Positions 54,198 through 63,863 are shown, counted from the first letter of the stretch. The stretch: 64,000 bases of DNA from Saprospiraceae bacterium (GCA_016718205.1 JADKEB010000034.1:310001-374000), one strand, 5' to 3'. Notes: generated by a model not told the origin, from the letters alone. A program made the numbers and translations.

Positions 54198-54293
54198 GGC
54201 TCAAAGCTGAATTTTCACTCTTTACGACTATGCCAATTGCTGTCAAACAGACTATTTTTAAGTATAAAAGCATAAATAAACAATAAGGTGGCG

Positions 54294-54301
54294 TATTTTT
54301 G
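54294..54301 (+). promoter_or_regulatory. Putative -7 promoter box of glyS
   Basis: TATTTTTG matches TAnnTTTG and lies 39 bp before the ATG at 54341. No clear -33 box. Confidence 0.4.
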
Positions 54302-54340
54302 CCCCAGTTTTTTAAGAATCAAGCACAAGTATATATACAT

Positions 54341-55873
54341 ATGGACTTTAAAAATTTAATTTCGCACTGCAAAGAATATGGTTTTATCTTCCCTTCATCA
54401 GAAATTTATGATGGCTTGAGTGCTGTGTATGACTATGGTCCTTATGGTGTCGAACTTAAAAATAACATCAAAGAATATTGGTGGAAGGCCATGGTACAAA
54501 TGCACCAAAATATTGTCGGATTGGATGCTGCGATCTTCATGCATCCGAAAACCTGGAAGGCTTCAGGCCATGTAGATGCATTCAATGATCCGCTCGTGGA
54601 CAATAAGGATTCCAAAAAGAGATATCGGGCCGACCAGCTGATAGAGGGACATGCAGAAAAAATAGAAGCTAAAAATATCAAAGATATCGAAAAAGCTAAA
54701 GCCAGATTTGGTGATAGTTTTGACGAACATCAATTCCGAACGACCAATGATCGGATCATAGAAAGACAAAAGCAGATCGATGCGGTACTCGCCAGATTGG
54801 CTGCTGCCATGAAGGCCGGTGATATGGACGAACTAAAAAATATGATCGATGAGTATGAACTGGTTTGTCCCGAGAGTGGTTCCCGCAACTGGACAGAGGT
54901 CAGACAGTTCAATCTGATGTTCAATACCCAACTTGGAAATATAGCCGGAGAAGAAGGCAAACTTTACCTCAGGCCCGAGACTGCACAAGGTATCTTTGTC
55001 AACTTCCTGAACGTTCAGAAGTCTACGCGACAGAAGATTCCTTTCGGGATTGCTCAGATAGGTAAAGCCTTTAGAAATGAAATCGTCGCAAGACAATTTA
55101 TCTTCAGAATGCGAGAATTTGAGCAGATGGAAATGCAGTTTTTCATTCGTCCCGGTTCGGAGATGGAGTGGTATGCATACTGGAAAGAAACCCGACTGAA
55201 ATGGCATAAAGCTCTAGGTACAGATCCTGCAAAACTTAGGTTTCATGATCATGCCAATCTCGCCCACTATGCCAATGCTGCCGTTGATATTGAGTTTGAG
55301 TTTCCGTTTGGATTCAGAGAGCTGGAAGGCATTCACTCCCGTACAGACTTTGATTTGAGTCAGCATCAGGAGTTATCAGGCAAAAAATTACAGTATTTTG
55401 ATCCTGAACTCAATGAATCCTATGTACCTTATGTCTTAGAGACTTCTATCGGCTGTGACCGTATGTTCTTAGCTATGGTTGCAAATGCGCTACAGGAAGA
55501 AACAGTACCTGATGCCGATGGGCAGGACTCTGTAAGGGTAGTAATGAAGTTGCATCCGGCTTTGGCACCTGTAAAACTTGCTGTACTGCCACTTCTGAAA
55601 AATAAAGAAGATCTGACAAATGCTGCCACAGCCATATATGATAAACTCAAGTTGTCATTCAACTGTCAGTATGATGAAAAAGATGCCATAGGCCGAAGGT
55701 ACAGAAGACAGGATGCTATAGGTACACCATACTGCGTTACCATCGATTTCGAAACGCTGGAAAACAATACAGTGACTATCAGAGATAGGGATACATTGGA
55801 ACAGCACAGGATACATATGGATGACATCAGAAAAGTAGTACAGGAAAAGGTAGCCTTTGAAAATCTATTCTAA
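54341..55873 (+). CDS. glyS: Glycine--tRNA ligase (single-chain, class II)
   Basis: A 510-residue homodimeric, eukaryote/archaea-type glycyl-tRNA synthetase, unrelated to the alpha2-beta2 bacterial form. Motifs: SSEIYDGLSAVYDYGPYGVE (motif 1 region), GKAFRNEIVARQFIFRMREF with FEQMEMQFF (motif 2), and YVLETSIGCDRMFLAMV (motif 3, with Arg), then a C-terminal anticodon domain (PVKLAVLPLLKNKED; RRYRRQDAIGTPYCVTIDF). I use the ATG at 54341; an in-frame TTG 14 codons upstream falls inside the promoter box. The 3' end is followed at 28 bp by the M23 peptidase start. Confidence 0.95.
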   Translation: MDFKNLISHCKEYGFIFPSSEIYDGLSAVYDYGPYGVELKNNIKEYWWKAMVQMHQNIVGLDAAIFMHPKTWKASGHVDAFNDPLVDNKDSKKRYRADQLIEGHAEKIEAKNIKDIEKAKARFGDSFDEHQFRTTNDRIIERQKQIDAVLARLAAAMKAGDMDELKNMIDEYELVCPESGSRNWTEVRQFNLMFNTQLGNIAGEEGKLYLRPETAQGIFVNFLNVQKSTRQKIPFGIAQIGKAFRNEIVARQFIFRMREFEQMEMQFFIRPGSEMEWYAYWKETRLKWHKALGTDPAKLRFHDHANLAHYANAAVDIEFEFPFGFRELEGIHSRTDFDLSQHQELSGKKLQYFDPELNESYVPYVLETSIGCDRMFLAMVANALQEETVPDADGQDSVRVVMKLHPALAPVKLAVLPLLKNKEDLTNAATAIYDKLKLSFNCQYDEKDAIGRRYRRQDAIGTPYCVTIDFETLENNTVTIRDRDTLEQHRIHMDDIRKVVQEKVAFENLF

Positions 55874-55901
55874 GAATTGTTTTTGCCCAAAAATAATCCA
55901 A

Positions 55902-57623
55902 TTGGTAAAAAAGGTTTTTATTTTTACAATCTTGTTTATTATTGGATCAAGATCGTTTATCAGCGGACAATCTCTGGCTGTTCCTACGGGTACATTTGTG
56001 AGTCCGGTTGATTTTTCATTCAGATTATCAGGGGGTTTTAGTGAGCTAAGAGAGACACATTTTCATGCTGGTATTGACATTAAACCATCCGTAAAAGGTA
56101 AAAAAGACCGTATATACAGCATCGGCCACGGATATGTGTCAAGGATCAGAGTGTCGGCAGGCGGATATGGATATGGCTTATACATCGAACACCCTGAGAC
56201 TGGTTTTACTTCTGTTTATGGTCATCTGGAATCATTTTCATCAAGAATAGACGAGATTGTAAAACTCAATCAAAATAAAACTGCATCATTTGAGGTCGAC
56301 ATCACACTGACTCCAGATATCTTGCCGGTATCAAAGGGGGAAGTCATTGGTATCATGGGCAATTCAGGATATTCATTTGGTGATCACCTGCATTTTGAAG
56401 TCAGAGATACCAAGACAGAAAAACCTGTCAATCCTTTTTTATTTGGTTTTTCAGCTCCGGACAAAATATCTCCCTCATTGGTCAATCTGGCCATACATGG
56501 ACTTGACGAACATTTTCATAAGCTTTGTGATAAAAGAATCCCAATGCCCGCAGCTGAAAATGGGATCATTCAGATTGTGGAACCAATAGAAATTCCTGCT
56601 GAAAAAATAGGACTCGCGCTTCATACCTATGACAGAGCTGATGGTTCACACAACAAAATGGGTATATATGGCCTCCATGTATATGCTGATGATAAGTTGA
56701 TATACAGTTATCATATGGATAAAATTTCATTTGATCAGTCCCGTCAGATTACTGGATTTTATGATTATTCAGAAAAAAAACAGTCTGGTCAGTCTTATTC
56801 TTTATGTTATAAACTACCTGGAGTTGAAATTGATTTTCTTGGTAAATCAGGAAATGGCATCATCAAAATCTCACCTGATACCATTACTAAAATAAGAATG
56901 GTTGCTGAAGATTTCCATCGTAACCGAAAGACCTTACTCTTTGATATAAAAAGAACTGAAAACATCATTGAGAAAACTCAGTACAATCCATATACCCGCT
57001 GGGTGAATGTAGGCCAGCCAGAAGAAATCAGAGATGGCGGTGCTATTGTTATCTTTGGTAAAAATGCATTGTACAGAAGCATTCCTTTTATTATGGAAAA
57101 AAAAACCAATCTTAAAGGGAACACTATCTATCAGGTACATCATGAGAGAGAAGCACTCAAATCAAATATCGAGCTGCTCCTAAAACCCGATGTACTATAT
57201 CCGGCACTTCGCAACAAAGCTATCATCGTGTGGATATCTGAAAAAGGCAAAAAGCACAATTGCGGAGGTGCCTGGCAAGACAACTTTCTGCGGTGCAGGA
57301 TCAATGAATTCGGCACATTTACTATGCAATATGATACCATAGCCCCAACAATTAAAACCATTCTTTTTCGACCCAAGAACGGAAATACTAACAAGTTCAG
57401 GTTTGAAGTAAAGGATGATCTTCCTACTAAAGGTAGAGATGCCGGAGATATCCAATATACAGTAAAAATAGACGGTAACCTCATCATTAGTCCTTATAAC
57501 TCCAAGACTTCGGTACTCGAAGTGTCCGTTCACCATTTAAATCCAGGAGAACATGATCTTCTTATCACGGCCAGCGACCATAGTGGCAACATAAGAGAAT
57601 TCAAAAGTAGGTTTTTGAAATAG
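55902..57623 (+). CDS. Secreted M23 family metallopeptidase (LytM-like)
   Basis: A ~573-residue exported protein with an early M23 domain. The zinc/catalytic residues appear in THFHAGIDIK (HxxxD, about residue 53), TSVYGHLESF and GDHLHFEVRD (HxH, about residue 163). The long C-terminal part (about 190-573) is beta-rich with Ig-like strands and no motif I know. No ATG starts this frame. The TTG at 55902 gives VKKVFIFTILFIIGSRSFISG, an ideal signal peptide; a TTG at 55857 inside glyS is the alternative. It probably cuts or senses peptidoglycan cross-links, or acts as an activator of another hydrolase. Confidence 0.85.
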   Translation: MVKKVFIFTILFIIGSRSFISGQSLAVPTGTFVSPVDFSFRLSGGFSELRETHFHAGIDIKPSVKGKKDRIYSIGHGYVSRIRVSAGGYGYGLYIEHPETGFTSVYGHLESFSSRIDEIVKLNQNKTASFEVDITLTPDILPVSKGEVIGIMGNSGYSFGDHLHFEVRDTKTEKPVNPFLFGFSAPDKISPSLVNLAIHGLDEHFHKLCDKRIPMPAAENGIIQIVEPIEIPAEKIGLALHTYDRADGSHNKMGIYGLHVYADDKLIYSYHMDKISFDQSRQITGFYDYSEKKQSGQSYSLCYKLPGVEIDFLGKSGNGIIKISPDTITKIRMVAEDFHRNRKTLLFDIKRTENIIEKTQYNPYTRWVNVGQPEEIRDGGAIVIFGKNALYRSIPFIMEKKTNLKGNTIYQVHHEREALKSNIELLLKPDVLYPALRNKAIIVWISEKGKKHNCGGAWQDNFLRCRINEFGTFTMQYDTIAPTIKTILFRPKNGNTNKFRFEVKDDLPTKGRDAGDIQYTVKIDGNLIISPYNSKTSVLEVSVHHLNPGEHDLLITASDHSGNIREFKSRFLK

Positions 57624-57833
57624 TTTTGACAAGGTAAGGTAAGCAACGGACTGTTTATTTTAGCTTTTCAGTTCTGTCATGTTCTGTCATTATAAAAACA
57701 GATTAACCCACATATTGATTTTGCGTAAAGACGAAGCGAAACTTGTCTTTATACGTGATTTATCATCAGGGCATTTTATCGTCAGTATATATTCATCAAG
57801 GGAATACAAACAAAATGATTCAATGATGATAAG

Positions 57834-58613
57834 TTATTTTTCTGCTATATAATACAAGTCTAAACAATTCTCTTTAGCTTCACTAATACTATAGTCATCC
57901 AAAGAGAAGTCGGAGACTAAACCGGTGTTATCCTTAAGAAGCCGACGCCGATTTAATCTGTTGAGGATATCATACGGAATCTGTAGCATCCATCTTGGGG
58001 CTTTATGTTGCAAGTCAAAAATATCGAAACGTGTGATTCGCTGTACAGATTTTTTATTTTTTTCATAGTATTCAAAGACCTTTTCGTTTCCATAAACTCC
58101 ATTTTTAATGACAGATGGAAATTTGACTTTGAGCAATGAATCCAGCTCACCAGTGGTATATTCGCGGATATGCCAAGGATTGCGGGTTAGGGTCATTTTG
58201 ATATTTGGGGTGGATACGATAAGTTTACCACCTTTTTTAAGTACCCTATGTATTTCACTTACAAAAGCCTTGTCGTCTTCAATATGCTCAATAACCTGAA
58301 ACGTAATCACAAAATCAAATGAATTATCAGGAATTCCGTTGAGAGGAGGAACTTCCATTTTGGTAAAACTAACATTGGAATAAGTTTTGACCATCGTTTG
58401 CACTTGTTCATTATCAAACTTGTCAATGGTGACATATCTATCTGCTTTTGGACTGATGATTTTTATACCATAGCCACTACCGGTACCTATCTCCAGGATA
58501 TCTCCTGAAACAATTTTGGCTGCTTCATGGTATGCCAATAATGATCGCTGATAAATATAATTGTCAGATGCGTCTACATCTGAAACTCTTTCGGCTGTTT
58601 GTAACATAAACAT
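57834..58613 (-). CDS. Class I SAM-dependent methyltransferase
   Basis: A 259-residue methyltransferase with a Methyltransf_11-type fold: GDILEIGTGSGYGIKII (SAM-binding motif I, about residues 36-52), YVTIDKFD (acidic end of strand 2), FDFVITFQVIEHIEDDKAFV (motif II region) and GGKLIVSTPN (post-motif). The C-terminal ~100 residues are variable and presumably bind the substrate, which is unknown. A minus-strand TATCTTTG (58634-58627) fits the -7 promoter box, predicting a very short leader. The start is MFMLQ, with the third codon an alternative. Confidence 0.86.
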   Translation of the reverse strand: MFMLQTAERVSDVDASDNYIYQRSLLAYHEAAKIVSGDILEIGTGSGYGIKIISPKADRYVTIDKFDNEQVQTMVKTYSNVSFTKMEVPPLNGIPDNSFDFVITFQVIEHIEDDKAFVSEIHRVLKKGGKLIVSTPNIKMTLTRNPWHIREYTTGELDSLLKVKFPSVIKNGVYGNEKVFEYYEKNKKSVQRITRFDIFDLQHKAPRWMLQIPYDILNRLNRRRLLKDNTGLVSDFSLDDYSISEAKENCLDLYYIAEK

Positions 58614-58648
58614 AATATTTGAAGCGCAAAGATAACAACATATCCTTT

Positions 58649-58695
58649 AGAGTACGTTGAAAGTTTTGCCATTTGAGTCCAGAAGGCAAATTTTA
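58649..58695. repeat. Left-end relic of the type-2 repeat (copy G)
   Basis: AGAGTACGTTGAAAGTTTTG followed by CCATTTGAGTCCAGAAGGCAAATTTTAC. This parallels the first ~48 bp of the copy at 51685 with several substitutions. No right end. It lies immediately upstream of the methyltransferase promoter box. Confidence 0.6.
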
Positions 58696-58721
58696 CATAC
58701 CCTTATTAAAACTCCTGGCTA

Positions 58722-59282
58722 TCATAAGTTGAGGTCGTCCATAGTGAGCTTGAGACCGATTGATACAAAATTTTTTACGGCACGGGAAGCTTTTTCTATC
58801 ATAATGTCAACATCAGGCTGTTCTTCTTTTTTCCACCTGCCCAAAACATAGTTTACTTGTTGACCCGGATGAAAGTCTTTACCTATACCCATGCGTAATC
58901 TGACATAGTTACTATGACCAAACTTTTCCTGGACGTCTTTCAGTCCATTATGGCCACCATCACTACCTTTGTCCCGTAGTCTGAGCTTACCGAGATCCAG
59001 ATTCTTATCATCAACGATTACCATTAGATTTTCCGGTTGAATTTTGTGTTTGTCCATCCAGTATTTTACTGATTTGCCACTTAAATTCATATAGGTATTG
59101 GGTTTGAGCAATATTAGTGTCCTGCCTTTATGTTTTATTTCAACAAGGTCTCCCAGAGTGTTTGAACTAAAAGCCACACCTGCTTCTTTTGCCAGATGGT
59201 CTAATACGTCAAAACCTATATTGTGACGTGTATTTTCATATTGAGCACCGATATTGCCCAGACCGGCAATTAAGTATTTCAT
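58722..59282 (-). CDS. pth: Peptidyl-tRNA hydrolase
   Basis: A 186-residue esterase that recycles peptidyl-tRNA released from stalled ribosomes. MKYLIAGLGNIGAQYENTRHNIGF has the invariant Asn10 and catalytic His20. KPNTYMNLSGKSV, VIVDDKNLDLGKLRLRDKGS (conserved Asp) and GHNGLKDV complete the active site. An in-frame upstream start at 59351 would add 23 residues with no family counterpart; 59282 is the canonical start. A strong promoter lies 160 bp upstream. Confidence 0.95.
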   Translation of the reverse strand: MKYLIAGLGNIGAQYENTRHNIGFDVLDHLAKEAGVAFSSNTLGDLVEIKHKGRTLILLKPNTYMNLSGKSVKYWMDKHKIQPENLMVIVDDKNLDLGKLRLRDKGSDGGHNGLKDVQEKFGHSNYVRLRMGIGKDFHPGQQVNYVLGRWKKEEQPDVDIMIEKASRAVKNFVSIGLKLTMDDLNL

Positions 59283-59662
59283 AAAACTTTGATTCAAGAT
59301 GTAAAAGCAAAATTTATTAGGGAGCAAAAAAGACCTTATTAACTTTTTCAATGGAAATTAGTAAAACTCTCTTCACCTTAAAGGAAAATTACTACCCTGT
59401 CTTCCCGTCCAAAGTTACCAAAATACATCGCTTAACAAAGGAGCAAAGGTACACATTATGTGATGTGAGCAAAAGGTTATAACAAAAAAGATATATCACC
59501 AGCCATAGTCAAGGATAAAACAGTGGTTAGCAGCATTCATCAATATGACATCCCAGATAAGAAAAAAGGTGGGGATAATTACAAATATATGAGACGAAGA
59601 AGAAGTACAAAAACACAGTGCTACAGAAGGTCGACTTGGAAAATCATCAAATTCGAAGAGGA
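59283..59662. other. 380-bp intergenic region
   Basis: Holds the pth promoter (59444-59474, minus). The remainder up to the queG stop shows nothing recognisable. A plus-strand frame from 59523 runs into the queG coding region and is a shadow. Confidence 0.5.
59444..59474 (-). promoter_or_regulatory. Putative promoter of pth
   Basis: On the minus strand: TTTTG (59474-59470), an 18-bp spacer, then TACCTTTG (59451-59444), an exact TAnnTTTG match at good spacing. It leaves a ~155-nt leader before the pth start. Confidence 0.6.
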
Positions 59663-60589
59663 TCAACTCAAAAACTTAATATTTCTCTTCAGCCCTTCAT
59701 ATTTTGTTCTTTTTACTGCACTTCCTTCAAACAATTCATCAAATAGAGGTTCAGATAAGTCGTGCCATTCTTCTTTTGACATAGAAATCAGCTTTTCTTT
59801 GGGCAAAAAAGCGGGTTCGGAGTGCGATTCAGCAAATCGATTCCAGGGGCAAACCTGCTGACAAATATCACACCCAAACATCCAGTTTTCCATTTTATCT
59901 TTGTATTCCAGAGGTAATTTTTTTTTTAACTCAATGGTAAGATAAGAAATACATTTGCTTCCATCCATGAGGTAACCATCCTCATGAATGGCTTCTGTCG
60001 GACAAGCATCTATACACCTGGTACAAGTACCACAATAATCGGAGAGCTGCTGATCATATACCATTTCCAGGTCGGTGATGATCTCTGCCAGGAAAAACCA
60101 ACTTCCTTTTTTGGGATGAATGATCATTGTATTTTTGCCCATCCAGCCAAGGCCACTTCTTCGCGCCCAATCTCTTTCAAGTACTGGTGCAGAGTCTACA
60201 AAAACCCGACCGTTGATATTGCCGAATGATGTTTTCATCCATTCCAGCATCTGTTGCAGCTTTTTTTTTACAACCTTATGGTAATCTTTTCCGTAAGCAT
60301 ACATAGAAATTTGGGGAGCTTCAGGATCGATCTGCCGTACATTTGAATAATAATTGTATGCGAGGGAAATCACACTTTTTGCACCGGGTACCAGCAATCG
60401 CGGATCGACTCTTTTATCAAAATGATTGGCCATGTAGGACATATCGCCGTGATAATCCTGACTGAGCCACTCGTCCAATCTTCTGGCCTCTTCAGTCATA
60501 AACTCCGCTTTTGCAATATGACACAACAAAAATCCCATCTCCAAAGCTTTGTTTTTTAAGAGTAAGGTCTGTTGTGTAGTAAGCTGCAC
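59663..60589 (-). CDS. queG: Epoxyqueuosine reductase
   Basis: A 308-residue cobalamin- and Fe-S-dependent enzyme performing the last step of queuosine tRNA modification. VDSAPVLERDWARRSGLGWM (about residues 133-152) is the family signature around the catalytic Asp and cobalamin site. CGTCTRCIDACPTEAI and CDICQQVCPWNRF ligate two 4Fe-4S clusters. The C-terminus (RTKYEGLKRNIKFL) is typical of the short form without HEAT repeats. Last gene of the run yicC-gmk-apaG-queG on the minus strand; 37 bp separate it from apaG. Confidence 0.95.
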   Translation of the reverse strand: MQLTTQQTLLLKNKALEMGFLLCHIAKAEFMTEEARRLDEWLSQDYHGDMSYMANHFDKRVDPRLLVPGAKSVISLAYNYYSNVRQIDPEAPQISMYAYGKDYHKVVKKKLQQMLEWMKTSFGNINGRVFVDSAPVLERDWARRSGLGWMGKNTMIIHPKKGSWFFLAEIITDLEMVYDQQLSDYCGTCTRCIDACPTEAIHEDGYLMDGSKCISYLTIELKKKLPLEYKDKMENWMFGCDICQQVCPWNRFAESHSEPAFLPKEKLISMSKEEWHDLSEPLFDELFEGSAVKRTKYEGLKRNIKFLS

Positions 60590-60626
60590 TTGCGGAGTAG
60601 ATTATGAAGATCACGGCTTACACCGG

Positions 60627-61031
60627 TCAATTGAGTTTAAAATCAGAAACAAGAATAAATTCAGGAATGGTGACTTTGAAAGAAATTTTTTTTGTGAGAT
60701 TGACAAAAAGATAATGGCCATACATCTTGCCAATGGGGCTGTGAAGCGGGCACCAGGACATATATTGAAAGTTTTCGCCAGGCTTCAGTTCCGGTTGTAT
60801 ACCTACTACCCCTTCGCCTTTGACTTCCCTTTTTTCCTGAATGGAGTCGTAGATATACCAGTGGCGGGATATAAGTTTTACAGTATCTTTGCTTAGATTT
60901 TCTATAGTCACCTGATATGAGTAGATAAACTTTCCAATAGCAGGATTGGATTCAGAAGGTTCATATTTAGGTATGACACTGATGCTGATATCCTCAGTTA
61001 TTTCACTATAAATTTTGTTTTTGTCAGTCAT
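60627..61031 (-). CDS. apaG: ApaG family protein
   Basis: A 134-residue single-domain ApaG (DUF525) immunoglobulin-like fold. EDISISVIPKYEPSES, FIYSYQVTIENLSKDTVKLI, SRHWYIYDSIQEKREVKGEG, VVGIQPELKPGENFQYMSWC and GKMYGHYLFVN match the family along its whole length. In enterobacteria it affects Co2+ tolerance and Ap4A handling; the biochemical activity is not settled. A longer frame starting at 61133 is inside gmk; I take the ATG at 61031, which overlaps gmk by 8 bp. Confidence 0.92.
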   Translation of the reverse strand: MTDKNKIYSEITEDISISVIPKYEPSESNPAIGKFIYSYQVTIENLSKDTVKLISRHWYIYDSIQEKREVKGEGVVGIQPELKPGENFQYMSWCPLHSPIGKMYGHYLFVNLTKKISFKVTIPEFILVSDFKLN

Positions 61032-61620
61032 ATGCAGGAGTTCTTTGTGAAAAAGTCTCAACGATATGTTCGGCTTCAAGAAACGAAATTTCAAGTATAT
61101 CATTAACAAGGGTAAAATCAAAACAGTTTTCATATTCCATTTCTTTTTTGACCTTGCTTATTCTTTTTCCGAGGCTTTCAGGAGTCTCTGTATTTCTGTT
61201 TTTTAGTCTTTCAATAAGAGTGTGTACTGAAGGAGGTCTGACAAATACCGCCATACATCTGTCTCCATATGTACTTTTTATATTTTTGGCTCCTCTGACA
61301 TCAATATCAAAAACAAGATGTTTGCCTTGTCCCCATATTCTGTCTACCTCAGACTGCAGAGTGCCATAAAACTGATCGCTGTATACTTCCTCCCACTCGA
61401 TAAATGCACCGTCTGCAATTTTCTTTTTAAAATCATCTACAGGAATAAAGTAGTAATCCTGTCCGTGGGTTTCGTGTGCTCTTTTATCACGCGTAGTAGC
61501 GGATACCGAAAATCCAAGATGATCATATTTTTTTAGGATATGTTTTACGATCGTGGTTTTTCCGGCACCTGATGGAGCTGTAAATATGAATAGTTTTCCC
61601 TGAAAAGATGCGCCTTCCAT
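61024..61620 (-). CDS. gmk: Guanylate kinase
   Basis: A 198-residue P-loop kinase making GDP from GMP. LFIFTAPSGAGKTTIVKHIL holds the Walker A loop, SATTRDKRAHETHGQDYYFI the GMP-binding region, and HLVFDIDVRGAKNI the Walker B Asp. RLKNRNTETPESLGKRISKV is the adenine-side lid. It starts 2 bp after the yicC stop and overlaps apaG by 8 bp: a tight operon, in the yicC-gmk order common in bacteria. Confidence 0.96.
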   Translation of the reverse strand: MEGASFQGKLFIFTAPSGAGKTTIVKHILKKYDHLGFSVSATTRDKRAHETHGQDYYFIPVDDFKKKIADGAFIEWEEVYSDQFYGTLQSEVDRIWGQGKHLVFDIDVRGAKNIKSTYGDRCMAVFVRPPSVHTLIERLKNRNTETPESLGKRISKVKKEMEYENCFDFTLVNDILEISFLEAEHIVETFSQRTPAYD

Positions 61621-61622
61621 TC

Positions 61623-62498
61623 TTACAAGATATTTGCCAGTTGTTCTTTCAGTTTTTCGAGTTCATCTTTCATCATGACCACATATTGCTGCATTTCCGA
61701 ATCCTGAGCTTTGGCACCGATAGTATTGATTTCTCTGCCTATCTCCTGAGCTATAAACGAAAGTTTTCTTCCCTTCTGGTCATCTTTGGTTTCGAGTTCA
61801 TCCATGAAATAGATACAGTGCTGTGAAAGACGCACTTTTTCTTCGTTAATATCCAATTTTTCAATGTAGTAGAGGATTTCCTGTTCATATCGATTATGAT
61901 CTACCTGAAGTTTGGACGCGAAGTCTTCCATATTTTTTTTGAGACGGTCTTTTATTTTATCAATTCTGCCAGCCTCGAGTGGTTCAATAGATTTAAGATG
62001 AGATTCTATATTCTGGACTCTTTCTATCAAATCAGCTTTTAATACTTCTCCTTCATCTACTCTGAATTTTTTTATCGACAAAATAGCATCATCGATCGCC
62101 AAATTGAGTACCACAAAAGCTTCATCATCGGCAAGTTCGTCATTTTGGCCAATCACATTAGGTATGCGTAGTATTGATTGTAGTATGTCTCCATCTTCGA
62201 TATTCAGCTCGATACGCAGGGTATTCAGCTCTTTATAGTATTTTCTGAAAGCATCCGCATTGATAAAAGTGTTTTCTTCGTCAGCAATACCGTCAACAGA
62301 GACAGTGACGTCGATCTTTCCTCTTTGCAGGGCATCAAGGACTTTTTTGCGTATATCCATCTCTCTGTCTCTGAAGGCAGCAGGAAGTTTACATCGGATT
62401 TCTGTAGATCGGGCATTGAGAGATTTTATTTCTACCCGGATCACTTTTCCTGAATAGTTTTCTTTTCCCTGACCAAAGCCAGTCATTGATAATATCAT
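61623..62498 (-). CDS. YicC family endoribonuclease
   Basis: A 291-residue YicC/YloC protein. The start MILSMTGFGQGKENYSGKVI and the block EIKSLNARSTEIRCKLPAAF are the family's N-terminal signature. The C-terminal DUF1732 half ends KLSFIAQEIGREINTIGAKA. Characterised members are endoribonucleases affecting RNA turnover and DNA metabolism. A minus-strand TATATTTG at 62526-62519 fits the -7 promoter box for this four-gene operon. Confidence 0.93.
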   Translation of the reverse strand: MILSMTGFGQGKENYSGKVIRVEIKSLNARSTEIRCKLPAAFRDREMDIRKKVLDALQRGKIDVTVSVDGIADEENTFINADAFRKYYKELNTLRIELNIEDGDILQSILRIPNVIGQNDELADDEAFVVLNLAIDDAILSIKKFRVDEGEVLKADLIERVQNIESHLKSIEPLEAGRIDKIKDRLKKNMEDFASKLQVDHNRYEQEILYYIEKLDINEEKVRLSQHCIYFMDELETKDDQKGRKLSFIAQEIGREINTIGAKAQDSEMQQYVVMMKDELEKLKEQLANIL

Positions 62499-62727
62499 GC
62501 ATCACTTATTTAAGAGGGCAAATATAGATTTAAAACGATCAAGTTTGGAACAATATTATGAATAATTATAATAATAGATTGTAAATGAATAACTTAAATT
62601 ACTTTTTTTTTAAAAAAACTTCGAAAAAAGGTTCAAAAAATTTTCTTAATTCCAATTAATTGCGAAATTTGCGCCTCTTTAAGAAAACAGATTTTATTAA
62701 ATCACAACAATTAACAAAATAAACCAT

Positions 62728-63042
62728 ATGCGAAAAGCAGACTTAGTCAACATAATCACTGAAAAAACAGGAGTTCCTAAGGTAGATGTATTAGTTACCT
62801 TAGAGATGTTTTTTAAAGAAGTAAAAAGCTCACTTTCTGAAGGAGAGAATGTATATGTAAGAGGGTTTGGATCTTTTGTCATCAAAAAAAGAGCAAAAAA
62901 AATAGGCAGACACATCAAGAAAAACAAGTCTATTGAAATACCTGAACACTTTATACCTTCATTCAAGCCGGCTAAAGTATTTGTTGATCAGGTGAAAGCC
63001 AACGTGGATTCGCTTCCGGAGGATGATGGTGATGATGATTAA
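62728..63042 (+). CDS. HU/IHF-family DNA-binding protein
   Basis: A 104-residue nucleoid protein of the HU/IHF type: MRKADLVNIITEKTGVPKVD helical N-terminus, then VYVRGFGSFVIKKRAKKIGR for the beta-arm region. IEIPEHFIPSFKPAKVF is the arm tip and C-terminal helix. The usual NP(R/K)T arm tip is replaced by KKNKSIEIPEHF. An acidic tail (EDDGDDD) extends it beyond the ~90-residue norm. The upstream GAAATTTG (62664-62671) is one base off the -7 consensus. It is followed 20 bp later by a TPR gene. Confidence 0.93.
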   Translation: MRKADLVNIITEKTGVPKVDVLVTLEMFFKEVKSSLSEGENVYVRGFGSFVIKKRAKKIGRHIKKNKSIEIPEHFIPSFKPAKVFVDQVKANVDSLPEDDGDDD

Positions 63043-63062
63043 TAAGACGATACAAGATTAAT

Positions 63063-63845
63063 ATGACCAAATCTCAAATAATTACTATAGCAGCATCACT
63101 AATCCTGTTTTTAGTATTGTATTTGGGCTTTGAGACCATACCACCAGATATGAAAAACCTCGAAAAGTGGAGGTTACTAAACGTTGAGTCTACAAGTGTG
63201 ACAAATCTGATCAATGAAGCACAAACTAAGCTCACTCCACAACAAACAACTGTCATTGAAGCCATCAATCTGGACCTTAACAAAGTGGCTGATGATACAT
63301 CCAAAAGAGTGACAATTTTAAAATCACTTTCAGGAACCTGGTATGAAATGGGATTTCCAGCCATATCCGGAAACTATGCGGAGGAGATAGCAAACATAGA
63401 AAAGTCAGCTGGATCATGGTCAATGGCCGGGACCACTTATGCCTTATGCGTGAAATCATCTGAGGACACAAAGGTGAAAGAGTTTTGTTCAAAACGTGCG
63501 GTTAATGCATTTGAAAAAACAATATCCCTTGACCCTGAAAACATAGATGCCCGCATCAATCTGGCCATATGTTATGTAGATAGTCCGGCAAAAGATAATC
63601 CGATGCAGGGCATCATGATGCTGAGAGATTTAAACACAAAGTATCCGAAAAACGTAAGCATACTAAATCAACTGGCAAAACTTGCATTACAAACTAATCA
63701 GATCGAAAAGGCTCTGGAAAGATTGGAAGCTTCCATCCTGATAGACCCTGATAACAATAATACCATCTGCATGCTTGCATCAGCCTACGAAAGTGCGGGA
63801 AATAAAGTCAAAGCAGAAGAGTATCAAAAAAAATGTATTAATTAA
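63063..63845 (+). CDS. Membrane-anchored TPR protein
   Basis: A 260-residue protein. An N-terminal hydrophobic segment (about residues 5-22) is probably an uncleaved anchor, followed by a spacer and at least three TPR-like helix pairs: SWSMAGTTYALCVKSSEDTK, KTISLDPENIDARINLAICY, and LAKLALQTNQIEKALERLEA. No enzymatic motif. The position between HU and an mS38-like ribosome-associated protein suggests one transcript (20 and 18 bp gaps). The function is unknown. Confidence 0.85.
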   Translation: MTKSQIITIAASLILFLVLYLGFETIPPDMKNLEKWRLLNVESTSVTNLINEAQTKLTPQQTTVIEAINLDLNKVADDTSKRVTILKSLSGTWYEMGFPAISGNYAEEIANIEKSAGSWSMAGTTYALCVKSSEDTKVKEFCSKRAVNAFEKTISLDPENIDARINLAICYVDSPAKDNPMQGIMMLRDLNTKYPKNVSILNQLAKLALQTNQIEKALERLEASILIDPDNNNTICMLASAYESAGNKVKAEEYQKKCIN

Positions 63846-63863
63846 TTTAAAAAATATTTGAAT

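Noticed and set aside
57671..57692. Tandem GTTCTGTCAT duplication after the M23 peptidase gene
   Set aside because: Only two units, most likely a chance short duplication.
59523..59861. 112-codon plus-strand frame
   Set aside because: More than half overlaps the well-supported queG gene antisense; no family resemblance.
60627..61133. Longer ApaG start inside gmk
   Set aside because: The extra 34 residues are the antisense-frame reading of gmk's C-terminus and have no counterpart in the ApaG family; the ATG at 61031 gives the standard length.
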